A DNA stretch of 64,000 nucleotides, from contig NZ_AMSI01000005.1 of assembly GCF_000300515.1 (NCBI RefSeq), positions 124,001 through 188,000 on the forward strand. Reading direction: 5' to 3'. Position 1 is the stretch's first letter. Every line of letters begins with the position of its first letter. Positions 44,179 through 54,200 of the stretch are shown piece by piece. The DNA comes from Nitratireductor indicus C115 (lineage in GTDB: Bacteria > Pseudomonadota > Alphaproteobacteria > Rhizobiales > Rhizobiaceae). A program made the position numbers and the translations under genes. A model generated the notes under the pieces. That model was not told the origin of the DNA. It ran no database searches and saw nothing but the letters and a program-made list of their open reading frames with translations.

Positions 44179-45284
44179 GCTATGACACGATCGTGGTCGG
44201 CGGCGGGCTCGTCGGCGCAGCCATAGCGCGGGGGCTTTGCAAGCTCGGCGAGAAGGTTCTGGTTCTGGACGAGGGGGATGTGGCATTCCGCGCCTCGCGT
44301 GGCAATTTCGGCCTTGTCTGGGTGCAGTCCAAAGGCGACGGCATGCCTGAATATGCCCGCTGGAGCCGTCATTCGGCCGATGTCTGGCCGGAATTCTCGC
44401 AGGACCTGCTCGAGGAAACGGGCATCGACACGGCCTATCACAAGGCTGGCGGCGCGCATCTGTGCCTTTCGGAGGAAGCATGGGAGCGCCAGTCGGCACT
44501 CATCAAGCGCATGCACAATGTGCATGGGGCCGCCGAATACGGCGCGGTGATGATCGAGCGCAAGGAACTCGACACGATGCTGCCCGGGCTCGGACCGGAC
44601 GTGGTGGGAGCAAGCTGGTCGCCGCATGATGGCCATGCGAGCCCGCTCTATCTGCTGCGTGCGCTGCACGACAGCATCGCGCGCTCGGGCGGCGAATACC
44701 GAGCCGAAGCCCGTGTCGAGGGCATTGCAAAGGAAGGTTCAGGCTATCGTGTGACCACGAGGGCTGGTTCCTTCTCCGGGGCAAAAGTTGTCCTGGCGGC
44801 AGGCCTCGGCAACCGCTCGCTCGGCCCACTTGTCGGCCTGGAAGTGCCGGTCTTTCCGCAGAAGGGCCAGATCCTGGTCACGGAGCGCACGGAGATGAAG
44901 TTCTCCATGCCGACACTTTTCGTCCGCCAGACCGATGAGGGTTCCTTCCTGCTCGGCGATAGCCACGAGGATGCCGGCTTCGACCTGACCTCACGTCCCG
45001 GCATCATGGCCGACATCGCGACGCGTGCAATCCGCTCCTTTCCGTTCTTGAAGAACCTGCGCCTCATACGCTCCTGGGCAGCGCTCAGAGTGATGAGCCC
45101 GGACGGATTTCCCATCTACCAACAGTCCGAGAGCCATCCCGGCGTCTTCTCGGTCAATTGCCATTCGGGCGTCACACTTGCCGGCGCGCATGCACGCACC
45201 CTTGCCCCGATGATTGCTCGCGGCCGGCTGGAGGAGCCCATGTCTGCCTTTTCGAGAAAGAGACTGCATGTTCAAGCGCATTAA
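44175..45284 (+). CDS. DadA-type FAD-dependent oxidoreductase
   Basis: A 369-residue FAD amine oxidoreductase. FAD-binding GGGLVGAAIARGL at the N-terminus, a second nucleotide strand VVLAAGLGNRSL, and the C-terminal DAO domain (SPDGFPIYQQ, NCHSGVTLAGA). It oxidises a D-amino acid or secondary amine to the imine. Overlaps the permease gene by 4 bases and the 2Fe-2S subunit gene by 17. Confidence 0.9.
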   Translation: MSYDTIVVGGGLVGAAIARGLCKLGEKVLVLDEGDVAFRASRGNFGLVWVQSKGDGMPEYARWSRHSADVWPEFSQDLLEETGIDTAYHKAGGAHLCLSEEAWERQSALIKRMHNVHGAAEYGAVMIERKELDTMLPGLGPDVVGASWSPHDGHASPLYLLRALHDSIARSGGEYRAEARVEGIAKEGSGYRVTTRAGSFSGAKVVLAAGLGNRSLGPLVGLEVPVFPQKGQILVTERTEMKFSMPTLFVRQTDEGSFLLGDSHEDAGFDLTSRPGIMADIATRAIRSFPFLKNLRLIRSWAALRVMSPDGFPIYQQSESHPGVFSVNCHSGVTLAGAHARTLAPMIARGRLEEPMSAFSRKRLHVQAH

Positions 45285-45567
45285 AGCCACCGAAACCCCA
45301 AGGGTTTCCTTCAGCTTCGAGGGGCAGCCCATAGAGGCCTCTACTGGCGATACGGTCGCCTCAGCGTTGATGCTTTCGGGGCAAACCCATTTTCGCAACA
45401 CGCCTATTTCCCAAAGCGAGCGCGGCCCCTTCTGCATGATGGGCGTGTGCTTCGAATGCCTGGTCGAGATCGACGGGATACCGAACCGTCAAGCCTGCAT
45501 GATCCCCGTGCGCGAGGGCATGGTGGTGCGTCGGCAAAAAGGCGCCATTGGAGTTGAAACCGAATGA
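45268..45567 (+). CDS. Small [2Fe-2S] subunit of a multi-subunit amine oxidoreductase
   Basis: A 99-residue protein with four cysteines (C56, C61, C64, C77; C-x4-C-x2-C-x12-C), the [2Fe-2S] pattern of the small subunit of opine oxidases, hydrogen cyanide synthase (HcnA) and D-hydroxyproline dehydrogenase gamma. It overlaps the DadA-type gene in front and the large FAD subunit behind by 4 bases, matching the usual subunit gene order. Acts as an electron conduit in the complex. Confidence 0.87.
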   Translation: MFKRIKATETPRVSFSFEGQPIEASTGDTVASALMLSGQTHFRNTPISQSERGPFCMMGVCFECLVEIDGIPNRQACMIPVREGMVVRRQKGAIGVETE

Positions 45568-46949
45568 AAGCGTGCGATCTCGCCATCATCGGCGCCGGCC
45601 CGGCCGGCATGGCCGCGGCAACGGAAGCTGCCAATGCCGGCCTTTCCGTCATTGTCCTCGACGAGCAACCTGCCCCAGGTGGACAGATCTACCGTGCGAT
45701 AGAGACCGTTCCGGAGGAGCGGCGCAAGATACTCGGACCGGACTATGCCCATGGCGCCGGCATCGCACAGGCATTTCGCAACTGCGGCGCCACCTACATC
45801 CCCGAGGCGACTGTCTGGAACATCAACCCCGATCTCAGCATCGATTATTCGCGCCATGGCGGGTCCGCTCAGGTATCGGCCAAACATCTGCTTATTGCCA
45901 CCGGCGCGGTGGAACGTCCCACGCCCCTGCCCGGCTGGACCCTTCCCGGCGTGACCACGGCAGGTGCATTGCAAATTCTGCTCAAGGCGCATGGGGGCGT
46001 CGGCGACGACGTGGTGCTCGTGGGAAGCGGGCCTCTGCTCTATCTGCTTGCGCAGCAGATGATTGCCGCGGGAAAGCCTCCCAAGGCCATCGTCGAAACC
46101 ATCGACAGGGAGCGCTATATCAAGGCTGCGCGCCATCTGCCCCGTGCGCTCGCCGGCTTTGGCTATCTGCGCAAGGGGCTTTCCATGATGCGGCAGATCC
46201 GGCAGGCAGGCGTGCCGCGCTTTTCCGGCGCTCACGACATTCGCATAGAGGGCGTGCATCGCGCCGAAGCGGTGGTCTTTTCGGTGGGCGGCAAGGCACA
46301 TCGGATCGAGACAACCAGCGTAGCACTACATCAGGGCGTGGTACCGAACCAGCAGGCAACACGCCTGCTCGGCTGCGACCATGCCTGGAATGAAAGCCAG
46401 CGCTGCTTCGTGCCGAAACTCGACGTCTTCCTGGAAAGCAGCATCGAGAACGTGTTCGTCGCAGGCGACGGCGCAGGCATCGCAGGTGCGAAATCGGCGG
46501 CGATGCGTGGAAGGCTGGCCGCACTTCGGGTGGCGCAGAAGCTCGGACATTCCAACGGCGCGGATATTCGCGCGCTGCAGGCCGACCTCAAGCGCGACGA
46601 GGCCGTGCGGCCCTTTCTCGAAGCTCTTTATGCGCCATCGCGAGACATCCTGCAGCCGGCAGACGAGACGATCGTATGCCGTTGCGAAGAGGTGACGGCG
46701 GGGGCCATACGCAGAGCAGTCGACCTTGGCGCTCCAGGCCCCAATCAGGTGAAATCCTTCCTGCGCAGCGGCATGGGCCCCTGTCAGGGGCGCATGTGCG
46801 GCCTTGCCGTCAGCGCCATCATCGCAGAACGGCGCAAGGAAGAGCCGGAGGCCATCGGCTATTATCGCCTCCGGCCGCCATTGAAGCCGCTGCTGCTGTC
46901 TGAACTTGCGCAGCTCGAACCGGAAGCAACGCGCAGCGAACCGCTCTGA
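45564..46949 (+). CDS. FAD/NAD(P)-dependent oxidoreductase, opine oxidase subunit A / HcnB-like
   Basis: A 461-residue flavoprotein. FAD-binding IGAGPAGMAAA at residues 7-17, second dinucleotide site VLVGSGPLLYLLA, and a C-terminal BFD-like [2Fe-2S] domain with C372, C374, C407 and C412 (VCRCEEV and GPCQGRMC). Family members: opine oxidase OoxA, NoxA, HcnB and the D-hydroxyproline dehydrogenase alpha subunit. Overlaps the small subunit gene by 4 bases; the beta-type subunit follows 9 bases later. Confidence 0.88.
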   Translation: MKACDLAIIGAGPAGMAAATEAANAGLSVIVLDEQPAPGGQIYRAIETVPEERRKILGPDYAHGAGIAQAFRNCGATYIPEATVWNINPDLSIDYSRHGGSAQVSAKHLLIATGAVERPTPLPGWTLPGVTTAGALQILLKAHGGVGDDVVLVGSGPLLYLLAQQMIAAGKPPKAIVETIDRERYIKAARHLPRALAGFGYLRKGLSMMRQIRQAGVPRFSGAHDIRIEGVHRAEAVVFSVGGKAHRIETTSVALHQGVVPNQQATRLLGCDHAWNESQRCFVPKLDVFLESSIENVFVAGDGAGIAGAKSAAMRGRLAALRVAQKLGHSNGADIRALQADLKRDEAVRPFLEALYAPSRDILQPADETIVCRCEEVTAGAIRRAVDLGAPGPNQVKSFLRSGMGPCQGRMCGLAVSAIIAERRKEEPEAIGYYRLRPPLKPLLLSELAQLEPEATRSEPL

Positions 46950-46958
46950 GGCAAGACA

Positions 46959-48119
46959 ATGGCTGCGGGATCATCCCAGGACATAACGACCGATCTTCTG
47001 GTGATCGGCGGCGGCATTCACGGTTGCTCGGCAGCGCTTAATGCAGCGCTGCGTGGCATGCGGGTCGTCGTCTTCGAGAAGGACACAGTGGCGCGCCACG
47101 CCTCGGGCGTGAACGCCGGCGGAGTGCGCAAACTCGGAAGGCACGTCGCCGAAATCCCCCTTTCGCTGCATTCCATGTCGATCTGGAACCGTATCGCCGA
47201 TTTTCTGGACGACGATTGCGGCTTTCAGCCAGCGCCGCAGATCAAGATCGCAGAGACCGAAGATGAGCTCGACACGCTGCGCGAACGGGTCGCCGAACTC
47301 AACGGGCTCGGCTACACCCATGAAGTCATTCTCGACCGCAAGACCATGCGTGGCTATCTGCCGGCGGTCGCCGAACATTGCGTGGGCGCTCTTGCCTCGC
47401 TCCAGGACGGTTTTGCACAACCTTACCAGACCACTTTTGCCTTCCAGCGCAAGGGGATCGAGAAGGGTGTGCGGTTTCTGGAAAATACACCGGTGGACCG
47501 GGTGTTCAAAACCGGAAAGGACTGGAAGGTGGTTGCGGGCGGCCAGACGTTCACCGGCCGTTTTGTACTGAATTGCGCTGGCGCCTGGGGCGGCGAGATC
47601 GCCCGCCAGATCGGTGATCACGCACCCGTCTCCGCCTATGCGCCGATGATGATCGTAACGGAACGCGTTCGGCCCTTCTGCGATGCCGTGGTGGGAGCGA
47701 CGGGCCGGCCCCTTTCCTTCAAGCAGATGCCCAACGGCACCGTCGTTATCGGCGGCGGACGGCCGGGCATTCCTGATCCCGCGACCAACCGGACCCATAT
47801 GCAAATGGCTCAACTGCGCCATTCCGCCCAGACGGCGATAGACATATTTCCCATCATGCGGGGCGCACAGATCGTGCGTTCATGGGCAGGCATCGAGGGG
47901 TTGATGCCGGATGGCATTCCGGTAATCGGCCCTGCCCTGCATGCGGAAGGTGCCTTTCATTCCTTCGGTTTTTCCGCCCACGGCTTTCAGCTCGGTCCGG
48001 GTGTCGGCGACATCGTCGCCGAACTCATCGCCACGGGCAGGACCCAGGCGCCGATCGCCCCATTTTCGGTCGGCCGTTTTTCTCAAGTTTCAACCAAGCC
48101 AAACGAGGAGCTTTCATGA
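46959..48119 (+). CDS. FAD-dependent oxidoreductase, opine oxidase subunit B / HcnC-like
   Basis: A 386-residue DAO-family flavoprotein, the likely catalytic beta subunit. FAD site VIGGGIHGCSAALNAA, and the C-terminal SWAGIEGLMPDGIPVIGPA with GFSAHGFQLGPGVG. With the small [2Fe-2S] and alpha subunits it would form an (alpha-beta-gamma) amine dehydrogenase. A separate DadA-type flavoprotein earlier in the operon means two distinct oxidases. Overlaps the RidA gene by 4 bases. Confidence 0.88.
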   Translation: MAAGSSQDITTDLLVIGGGIHGCSAALNAALRGMRVVVFEKDTVARHASGVNAGGVRKLGRHVAEIPLSLHSMSIWNRIADFLDDDCGFQPAPQIKIAETEDELDTLRERVAELNGLGYTHEVILDRKTMRGYLPAVAEHCVGALASLQDGFAQPYQTTFAFQRKGIEKGVRFLENTPVDRVFKTGKDWKVVAGGQTFTGRFVLNCAGAWGGEIARQIGDHAPVSAYAPMMIVTERVRPFCDAVVGATGRPLSFKQMPNGTVVIGGGRPGIPDPATNRTHMQMAQLRHSAQTAIDIFPIMRGAQIVRSWAGIEGLMPDGIPVIGPALHAEGAFHSFGFSAHGFQLGPGVGDIVAELIATGRTQAPIAPFSVGRFSQVSTKPNEELS

Positions 48120-48460
48120 TCAAAAGACATATCCAGACCCGCATCAATCACCGGGTGGTCGAACACAATGGCGTTCTCTATTTCGGCGGCCTGGTGGCCG
48201 ACGACAAATCCGTCAACATGAAGGGACAGACGGAGCAGATCTGCGCAAAAATCGACGCCCTCCTGGCCGAAGTCGGCTCCTCCAAGGACAAGCTTCTGAC
48301 GGCCATGATCTACATCTCCGATTTCTCACAGAAGGACGGGATGAACGAAGCGTGGCTGGAGTGGATGCCCGCAGAACATCTGCCGACGCGGGCGACCATC
48401 GGCGTGGCCGAACTCGGCAAGGATACGCTGATCGAAGTGGTGGTTTCGGCGGCGCGCTAG
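48116..48460 (+). CDS. RidA family enamine/imine deaminase
   Basis: A 114-residue RidA-fold protein. The key arginine that contacts the substrate carboxylate is kept (R92, in PTRATIGVAEL) as is the Glu near the C-terminus (E107). RidA hydrolyses reactive enamine/imine intermediates, the very products formed by the amine oxidases coded just upstream. GAGGAG precedes ATG 48116, and the gene overlaps the FAD subunit by 4 bases. Last gene of the operon; its TAG stop is followed by another repeat-like stretch (GCGCATCGCG). Confidence 0.88.
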   Translation: MIKRHIQTRINHRVVEHNGVLYFGGLVADDKSVNMKGQTEQICAKIDALLAEVGSSKDKLLTAMIYISDFSQKDGMNEAWLEWMPAEHLPTRATIGVAELGKDTLIEVVVSAAR

Positions 48461-48518
48461 CGCATCGCGCCCGAACATCGGGATCGACTTGCGGAAAGCG
48501 CGATGTGCGCACCCAAAA

Positions 48519-48549
48519 AGAAAAGCCGGGCCCAAGGCCCGGCTTTTCT
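48519..48549. terminator. Bidirectional terminator between the amine operon and hupB
   Basis: Stem GCCGGGCC (48525-48532) with GGCCCGGC (48536-48543), loop CAA, A-run on the left and T-run on the right. It can stop both the rightward operon and leftward hupB transcripts. Confidence 0.9.
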
Positions 48550-48572
48550 GTAAAGTCCCGTAAGGGATACGA

Positions 48573-48845
48573 TCAGTTGACCGCGTCCTTCAGGCCCTTG
48601 CCAGCCGAGAATTTCGGCACGTTGCGCGCCGGAATCTGAACGGTGGCACCGGTCTGCGGGTTGCGGCCCGTAGAAGCCTCACGGCGCGAAACCGAGAAAT
48701 TGCCAAAGCCTACGAGGCGGACGTCCCCGCCATTCTTCAGTTCGCCTTCGATGACGGAGAAAACCGCATCGACCGCAGACTGGGCGTCGCTTTTCGAAAG
48801 GTTCGCAGAATCCGCGACTGCGGATACGAGCTCGTTCTTGTTCAT
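48573..48845 (-). CDS. hupB: DNA-binding protein HU
   Basis: A 90-residue nucleoid-packing protein. MNKNELVSAVAD start and the DNA-binding arm FGNFSVSRREASTGRNPQTG (the N-P pair that intercalates is present). ATG 48845 has an AGGGG site 7 bases upstream; the frame runs on upstream without need. Lies directly after lon, as in most alphaproteobacteria, but each has its own terminator. Confidence 0.96.
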   Translation of the reverse strand: MNKNELVSAVADSANLSKSDAQSAVDAVFSVIEGELKNGGDVRLVGFGNFSVSRREASTGRNPQTGATVQIPARNVPKFSAGKGLKDAVN

Positions 48846-48981
48846 GAAATTACCCCTTCCTGATAAGGGCCAAGTGATGCGACTCACTTGGCTCGGCACA
48901 CTCTAGGGAGAAGTGCGTTTATGACCAAGAGAGAAAAGTTTCAAAACGGGCTGAAACCCCACGTTTTCCGGGGTTTTCGAC

Positions 48982-49008
48982 AAAAAAAGCCGGGCTCGAA
49001 AGCCCGGC
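48982..49008 (-). terminator. Rho-independent terminator of lon
   Basis: On the minus strand GCCGGGCT and AGCCCGGC pair perfectly around TTCG, followed by seven T (seen as A at 48982-48988). Located 74 bases beyond the lon stop codon. Confidence 0.9.
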
Positions 49009-49081
49009 TTTATACTTTTCGCTTTTGCTTGAGCATACGGCGTCATCGCAAGGCAAACGGCCTCCTCGACCTGCCGTAGCG

Positions 49082-51511
49082 TCAATGAGCGATCGTCTGA
49101 CCACCCGCTTCGGTGACATCAACCTTGCCGGTGCTTTCCACAGGCTCCACCCATTCGATGGGCTCAGGCATGCGGGTCAGCGCGTGCTGAAGCACCTCGC
49201 CCACCCGGCTGACCGGCACGATCTCAAGACCGTTCTTCACGTTCTCCGGAATATCGGCCAGGTCCTTGGCGTTTTCTTCCGGGATCAGCACCTTCTTGAT
49301 GCCGCCGCGCAGGGCAGCGAGCAGCTTCTCCTTCAGGCCACCGATGGGCAGGACGCGGCCACGCAGGGTGATCTCGCCGGTCATGGCGATGTCCTTGCGC
49401 ACCGGAATGCCCGTCATGATCGACACGATCGCCGTCGCCATGGCGACACCGGCAGAGGGACCATCCTTGGGCGTTGCGCCTTCCGGCACGTGCACGTGGA
49501 TGTCCTTCTTGTCGAAGACCGGCGGTTCGATGCCGAAATCGACGGCCCTGCTACGGACATAGGAGGCCGCGGCAGAAATCGATTCCTTCATCACGTCGCG
49601 CAGATTGCCCGTGACTGTCATCTTGCCCTTGCCGGGCATCATGACGCCTTCGATGGTCAGCAGTTCGCCACCGACTTCCGTCCAGGCAAGGCCTGTAACG
49701 ACACCGATCTGATCCTCGCCCTCGGCCTGGCCGAAGCGATAGCGCGGCACGCCCAGATAATCGGCAAGGTTCTTCGCCGTTACCTTTACGGACTTCTTGC
49801 CACCATCCTTCTTCGAATTGCGCAGGATTTCCGTCACCGCCTTGCGCGCCAGCTTCATCAGCTCGCGCTCGAGGTTACGCACGCCCGCCTCGCGGGTGTA
49901 GGTGCGGATGATCTCCTGCAACGCATCGTCCGTGACGGAGAATTCCTTCGGCTCAAGCGCATGCTCGCGAATCGCCTTGGGCAGCAGATGCCGCTTGGCG
50001 ATCTCCACCTTCTCGTCCTCGGTGTAGCCCGCGATACGGATGATCTCCATGCGGTCCATCAAGGCCGGCGGAATGTTGAGCGTGTTGGCCGTGGTGACGA
50101 ACATCACACTCGACAGATCGTATTCCACCTCGAGATAGTGATCCATGAAGGTCGCGTTCTGCTCAGGGTCCAGAACCTCCAGCAGGGCCGACGACGGATC
50201 GCCACGGAAATCCATGCCCATCTTGTCGATCTCGTCGAGCAGGAAGAGCGGGTTGGACTTCTTCGCCTTCTTCATCGACTGGATGACCTTACCGGGCATC
50301 GAGCCGATATAGGTGCGGCGGTGACCGCGGATCTCGGCCTCGTCACGCACACCGCCCAGCGCCATGCGCACATATTCGCGGCCAGTGGCCTTTGCGATGG
50401 ACTTGGCGAGCGAGGTCTTGCCGACGCCGGGAGGTCCAACGAGGCACAGGATCGGCCCCTTCAGCTTACGCTGGCGGCTCTGCACGGCCAGATACTCGAC
50501 GATGCGCTCCTTGACCTTGTCGAGACCGAAGTGATCGGAATCGAGCACCTCCTCGGCAAAGCTCAGATCGTTCTTGATCTTGCTCGGCTTCTTCCACGGA
50601 ATGGACAAGAGCCAGTCGAGATAATTGCGCACAACCGTCGCTTCCGCCGACATTGGCGACATGGTCTTGAGCTTCTTCAGCTCCGCATCGGCCTTCTCGC
50701 GCGCTTCCTTGGAGAGCTTCGTCTTGGCGATACGTTCCTCAAGCTCGGCGGCTTCATTGCGACCGTCCTCGCCCTCGCCGAGCTCCTTCTGAATGGCCTT
50801 CATCTGCTCATTCAGATAGTACTCGCGCTGGGTCTTCTCCATCTGGCGCTTGACGCGCGAACGGATGCGCTTTTCCACCTGCAGCACGGAAATCTCGGCT
50901 TCCATGAAGCCCATGGCCTTTTCCAGGCGCTCACGCACGGAAAGCGTGGCCAGCATTTCCTGCTTCTCGGGAATCTTGATCGCAAGATGCGAGGCGACCG
51001 TATCGGCCAGCTTCGAGTAATCCTCGATCTGGCTTGCGGCCCCGACGACCTCGGGGGAAATCTTCTTGTTGAGCTTTACGTAATTCTCGAAGTCGGAAAC
51101 CACGGAGCGCGCCAGCGCCTCGATTTCCACCTCGTCCTCGGCCGGCTCGGGCAAAACATCGGCATAGGCCTCGTGAAACTCCTCACGCTCGGTGAAGGTC
51201 TTGACGCGCGCACGCGCCGTGCCCTCCACAAGCACCTTCACGGTGCCGTCGGGCAGCTTGAGAAGCTGCAACACATTGGCAAGCGTACCGACGTCGTAGA
51301 TACCGCTCGGTTCCGGATCGTCGTCCGCAGCGTTCATCTGCGTTGCGAGAAGGATCTGCCGTTCGGCCCCCATCACCTCTTCCAAGGCCTTGATCGACTT
51401 GTCACGACCGACAAAGAGCGGAACGATCATGTGGGGGAACACAACGATGTCCCTGAGGGGCAACACCGGATACAGCGTATCACCACCGGCAGTCTTGGGG
51501 GATTGCGTCAT
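49082..51511 (-). CDS. lon: ATP-dependent protease La (Lon)
   Basis: An 809-residue cytosolic protease of misfolded and regulatory proteins. The N-terminal substrate domain ([20 protein letters not shown]), AAA+ module with Walker [12 protein letters not shown], and the protease domain with catalytic Ser in DGPSAGV and Lys in [10 protein letters not shown] are all present. Length is typical of LonA. Between clpX and hupB in the usual alphaproteobacterial order. In Caulobacter Lon degrades CcrM and DnaA, linking it to the cell cycle. Confidence 0.98.
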   Translation of the reverse strand: MTQSPKTAGGDTLYPVLPLRDIVVFPHMIVPLFVGRDKSIKALEEVMGAERQILLATQMNAADDDPEPSGIYDVGTLANVLQLLKLPDGTVKVLVEGTARARVKTFTEREEFHEAYADVLPEPAEDEVEIEALARSVVSDFENYVKLNKKISPEVVGAASQIEDYSKLADTVASHLAIKIPEKQEMLATLSVRERLEKAMGFMEAEISVLQVEKRIRSRVKRQMEKTQREYYLNEQMKAIQKELGEGEDGRNEAAELEERIAKTKLSKEAREKADAELKKLKTMSPMSAEATVVRNYLDWLLSIPWKKPSKIKNDLSFAEEVLDSDHFGLDKVKERIVEYLAVQSRQRKLKGPILCLVGPPGVGKTSLAKSIAKATGREYVRMALGGVRDEAEIRGHRRTYIGSMPGKVIQSMKKAKKSNPLFLLDEIDKMGMDFRGDPSSALLEVLDPEQNATFMDHYLEVEYDLSSVMFVTTANTLNIPPALMDRMEIIRIAGYTEDEKVEIAKRHLLPKAIREHALEPKEFSVTDDALQEIIRTYTREAGVRNLERELMKLARKAVTEILRNSKKDGGKKSVKVTAKNLADYLGVPRYRFGQAEGEDQIGVVTGLAWTEVGGELLTIEGVMMPGKGKMTVTGNLRDVMKESISAAASYVRSRAVDFGIEPPVFDKKDIHVHVPEGATPKDGPSAGVAMATAIVSIMTGIPVRKDIAMTGEITLRGRVLPIGGLKEKLLAALRGGIKKVLIPEENAKDLADIPENVKNGLEIVPVSRVGEVLQHALTRMPEPIEWVEPVESTGKVDVTEAGGQTIAH

Positions 51512-51527
51512 TTTTCAGCCTTTCAAA

Positions 51528-51554
51528 CCGTGGCCGCTCAAGAGCCAGCCACGG
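51528..51554 (-). promoter_or_regulatory. Hairpin in the 5' leader of lon
   Basis: CCGTGGC (51528-51534) pairs with GCCACGG (51548-51554), with an inner GCTC/GAGC pair (51536-51539 and 51542-51545). The stem ends 16 bases before the lon start codon, so if transcribed it sits close to the ribosome site. A thermosensor-like or processing role is only a guess. Confidence 0.45.
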
Positions 51555-51742
51555 AACAGAGTCTAAACGGCCAGAGCCTTATATTCCAGCATCATCCGCA
51601 TGTTGCGCAACGCTTACAGGAACAAAACTCCGCCCTCGTTCCTCCATTAGTTGGAGGCGCAGGCCGGCAAGATCAAGGCCCGCTGTGGAGCTCCTGCAGC
51701 AAAGCCGGCAAAGGATGTGCGGGAGAAGGTCAGTAGCCGAAG

Positions 51743-51774
51743 AAAAAACACCGGCCATATGAGAGGCCGGTGCT
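51743..51774 (-). terminator. Rho-independent terminator of clpX
   Basis: On the minus strand CACCGGCC and GGCCGGTG (8 bp) pair with an 8-base loop, followed by six T. It lies just after the clpX stop. Confidence 0.9.
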
Positions 51775-51780
51775 TGAAAA

Positions 51781-53055
51781 TCAGGCGCTTGCGTTGCCCT
51801 TTTCCTTTTCCCGCTCCGCATAGATGTAGAGCGGTCGGGCATTGCCAGCGACGACCTCGTCGGAAATCACAACTTCTTGAACGCCCTCAAGCGCGGGGAG
51901 CTCGAACATGGTGTCGAGGAGGATCGCTTCCATGATGGAGCGCAGACCGCGCGCACCCGTCTTGCGCTCGATGGCCTTGCGGGCAATCGCGGCAAGCGCG
52001 TTTTCATGGAACGTCAGCTCGACATTCTCCATCTCGAACAGGCGCTGATACTGCTTCACGAGCGCATTCTTCGGCTCGCTCAGAATCTGCACCAGAGCAG
52101 CCTCATCGAGGTCCTCCAGCGTCGCCAGAACCGGCAGACGGCCGACGAATTCCGGGATCAGACCGAATTTCAAAAGGTCTTCCGGCTCCACCTGACGGAA
52201 CAATTCACCCGTGCGGCGATCCTCCGGGGAGGCTACGGTCGCCCCGAAGCCAATCGAGGTCTTGCGACCGCGGTCGGAGATGATCTTGTCGAGACCGGCA
52301 AAGGCGCCGCCGCAGATGAAGAGGATGTTGGCCGTATCCACCTGCAGGAACTCCTGCTGGGGATGCTTGCGCCCACCCTGCGGAGGCACGGAAGCAACGG
52401 TGCCTTCCATGATCTTCAGAAGCGCCTGCTGCACGCCCTCGCCCGAAACGTCACGAGTGATCGAGGGATTGTCGGACTTGCGCGAAATCTTGTCGATCTC
52501 ATCGATGTAGACGATGCCGCGCTGGGCGCGCTCGACATTGTAGTCGGCGGCCTGAAGCAGCTTCAGGATGATGTTCTCTACATCCTCACCCACATAGCCG
52601 GCTTCGGTCAGCGTCGTCGCGTCGGCCATGGTGAAGGGCACATCGATGATACGGGCGAGCGTCTGGGCAAGCAGCGTCTTGCCGCAACCGGTCGGGCCGA
52701 TCAGCAGGATGTTGGATTTCGCCAGCTCGACATCCGCGCTCTTGGAAGCGTGGGCAAGCCGCTTGTAATGGTTGTGGACCGCCACGGACAGAACACGCTT
52801 GGCATGCGACTGACCGATAACGTAGTCATCCAGCACCGTCATGATTTCCTGCGGTGTGGGCACGCCCTCGCGCGACTTCACCATCGAGGATTTGTTTTCC
52901 TCGCGGATGATGTCCATGCACAGTTCGACGCACTCATCGCAAATGAAGACGGTCGGTCCCGCAATCAGTTTGCGGACCTCGTGCTGGCTCTTGCCACAGA
53001 AGGAACAGTACAGCGTATTCTTGGAATCTCCGCCGCCGCTGCTGACCTTGCTCAT
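51781..53055 (-). CDS. clpX: ATP-dependent Clp protease ATP-binding subunit ClpX
   Basis: A 424-residue AAA+ unfoldase that feeds ClpP and remodels proteins. N-terminal zinc finger with C17, C20, C39 and C42; Walker A GPTGCGKT; Walker [10 protein letters not shown]; the IGF-type loop contacting ClpP is in the [10 protein letters not shown]-like stretch. Length typical. Divergent in no direction; it follows clpP after a 313-base gap holding a hairpin. Confidence 0.98.
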   Translation of the reverse strand: MSKVSSGGGDSKNTLYCSFCGKSQHEVRKLIAGPTVFICDECVELCMDIIREENKSSMVKSREGVPTPQEIMTVLDDYVIGQSHAKRVLSVAVHNHYKRLAHASKSADVELAKSNILLIGPTGCGKTLLAQTLARIIDVPFTMADATTLTEAGYVGEDVENIILKLLQAADYNVERAQRGIVYIDEIDKISRKSDNPSITRDVSGEGVQQALLKIMEGTVASVPPQGGRKHPQQEFLQVDTANILFICGGAFAGLDKIISDRGRKTSIGFGATVASPEDRRTGELFRQVEPEDLLKFGLIPEFVGRLPVLATLEDLDEAALVQILSEPKNALVKQYQRLFEMENVELTFHENALAAIARKAIERKTGARGLRSIMEAILLDTMFELPALEGVQEVVISDEVVAGNARPLYIYAEREKEKGNASA

Positions 53056-53368
53056 GTCTTACGTCCTTTCACTACCACCGGCATCCCGGACGGTTGAAGC
53101 GCTTCGAGCGCCCTCATAGCGCTACTGCCTCCGCTTCGAAACGAAACACAAATCCGAAACTGCGGCAACAATGCCAAGCCCCCTTAGAGAAGTTGTCGGT
53201 GGAAACTCAACATAGGCTTAACGTAGGCGTTCGCGCGTAACCTGCAAACACAAATTTATGACAGAAATGCCGCAACCAGACGACAAATGCGCGCCTGTGG
53301 CCTGTTGTCCACGGCGCGCATCATTCCGGTTCCGACCGAAAGCCGCCCTGAGGCTACCCCCGAGCGAA
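53056..53368. other. 313-base gap between clpP and clpX
   Basis: Contains the clpX promoter region (minus strand) and a strong hairpin at 53287-53321; nothing coding. No convincing -35/-10 or sigma-32 box could be assigned. Confidence 0.4.
53287..53321 (-). terminator. Strong hairpin after clpP, possible terminator
   Basis: ATGCGCGCC (53287-53295) pairs perfectly with GGCGCGCAT (53313-53321), plus an inner GTGG/CCAC helix. On the minus strand it lies about 48 bases past the clpP stop and is followed by a weak TTTGTC, so a leaky terminator or mRNA-stabilising stem. Confidence 0.5.
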
Positions 53369-54001
53369 TCAGGCCTCTGCCGGTTTTTCCTGGTCCTCAC
53401 GCGAGGTAAAGACCTTGTCGATCAGACCGAAATCGAGTGCTTCGTCAGCGGTCATGAAGTGATCGCGGTCGAGCGTGTTCTCGATGGTTTCGTACTCCTG
53501 GCCCGTGTGCTTGACATAGACCTCGTTCAACCGGCGCTTCAGCTTGATGATATCCTGGGCATGGCGCTCGATGTCGGAGGCCTGACCCTGGAAGCCGCCC
53601 GAAGGCTGATGAACCATGATGCGCGCATTGGGCGTCGCAAAGCGCATATCCTTATGGCCGGCGCACAAAAGCAGAGAGCCCATGGAGGCCGCCTGTCCGA
53701 TGCACAGGGTCGAGACCGGCGGACGGATGAACTGCATCGTGTCGTAAATCGCCATGCCCGAGGTGACGACACCGCCGGGCGAATTGATGTAGAGGGCGAT
53801 CTCCTTCTTCGGGTTCTCCGCCTCGAGGAAGAGAAGCTGCGAGCAGATCAACGAGGCCATGCCGTCCTCTACGGGACCGGTCAGGAAGATGATGCGCTCC
53901 TTCAGGAGACGCGAAAAGATGTCGTAAGCCCGCTCGCCCCTGTTCGTCTGCTCGACGACCATGGGCACCAGATTCATGGCTGTATCGACGGGATTCGGCA
54001 T
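53369..54001 (-). CDS. clpP: ATP-dependent Clp protease proteolytic subunit ClpP
   Basis: A 210-residue serine protease. Catalytic S106 (QAASMGSLL), H131 (MVHQPSGG) and the distal Asp. N-terminal propeptide is short; length typical. Forms the tetradecameric chamber for ClpX or ClpA. Located upstream of clpX in the normal order. Confidence 0.98.
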   Translation of the reverse strand: MPNPVDTAMNLVPMVVEQTNRGERAYDIFSRLLKERIIFLTGPVEDGMASLICSQLLFLEAENPKKEIALYINSPGGVVTSGMAIYDTMQFIRPPVSTLCIGQAASMGSLLLCAGHKDMRFATPNARIMVHQPSGGFQGQASDIERHAQDIIKLKRRLNEVYVKHTGQEYETIENTLDRDHFMTADEALDFGLIDKVFTSREDQEKPAEA

Positions 54002-54151
54002 AAAGCACCTTTTTCGGTTTGGAATTGCGTGCCGGCCTCTGGGGCGCGCGCAACATGTCGGAATCGTTTTTGACCTATCGATAGATAGGACGCCCCCTTC
54101 CCTTCGCGCAAGAGCAGGAGCCGCAAAGCCTTAATTTACAGCATATACGAA

Positions 54152-54179
54152 AGCGGCGCGGAAGGATTTCCACGCCGCT
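54152..54179 (-). terminator. Hairpin terminator of metY
   Basis: On the minus strand an 11-bp stem (one G-T pair) AGCGGCG... with ...CGCCGCT around a 6-base loop, followed by TTCGTATATG; the T-tract is weak. It lies 22 bases after the metY stop. Confidence 0.65.
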
Positions 54180-54200
54180 TCAGCCATTTCTGCAAATGTC

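Noticed and set aside
49025-51736. 903-codon open frame opposite lon
   Set aside because: Antisense shadow of lon; lon has full domain conservation and this frame has none.
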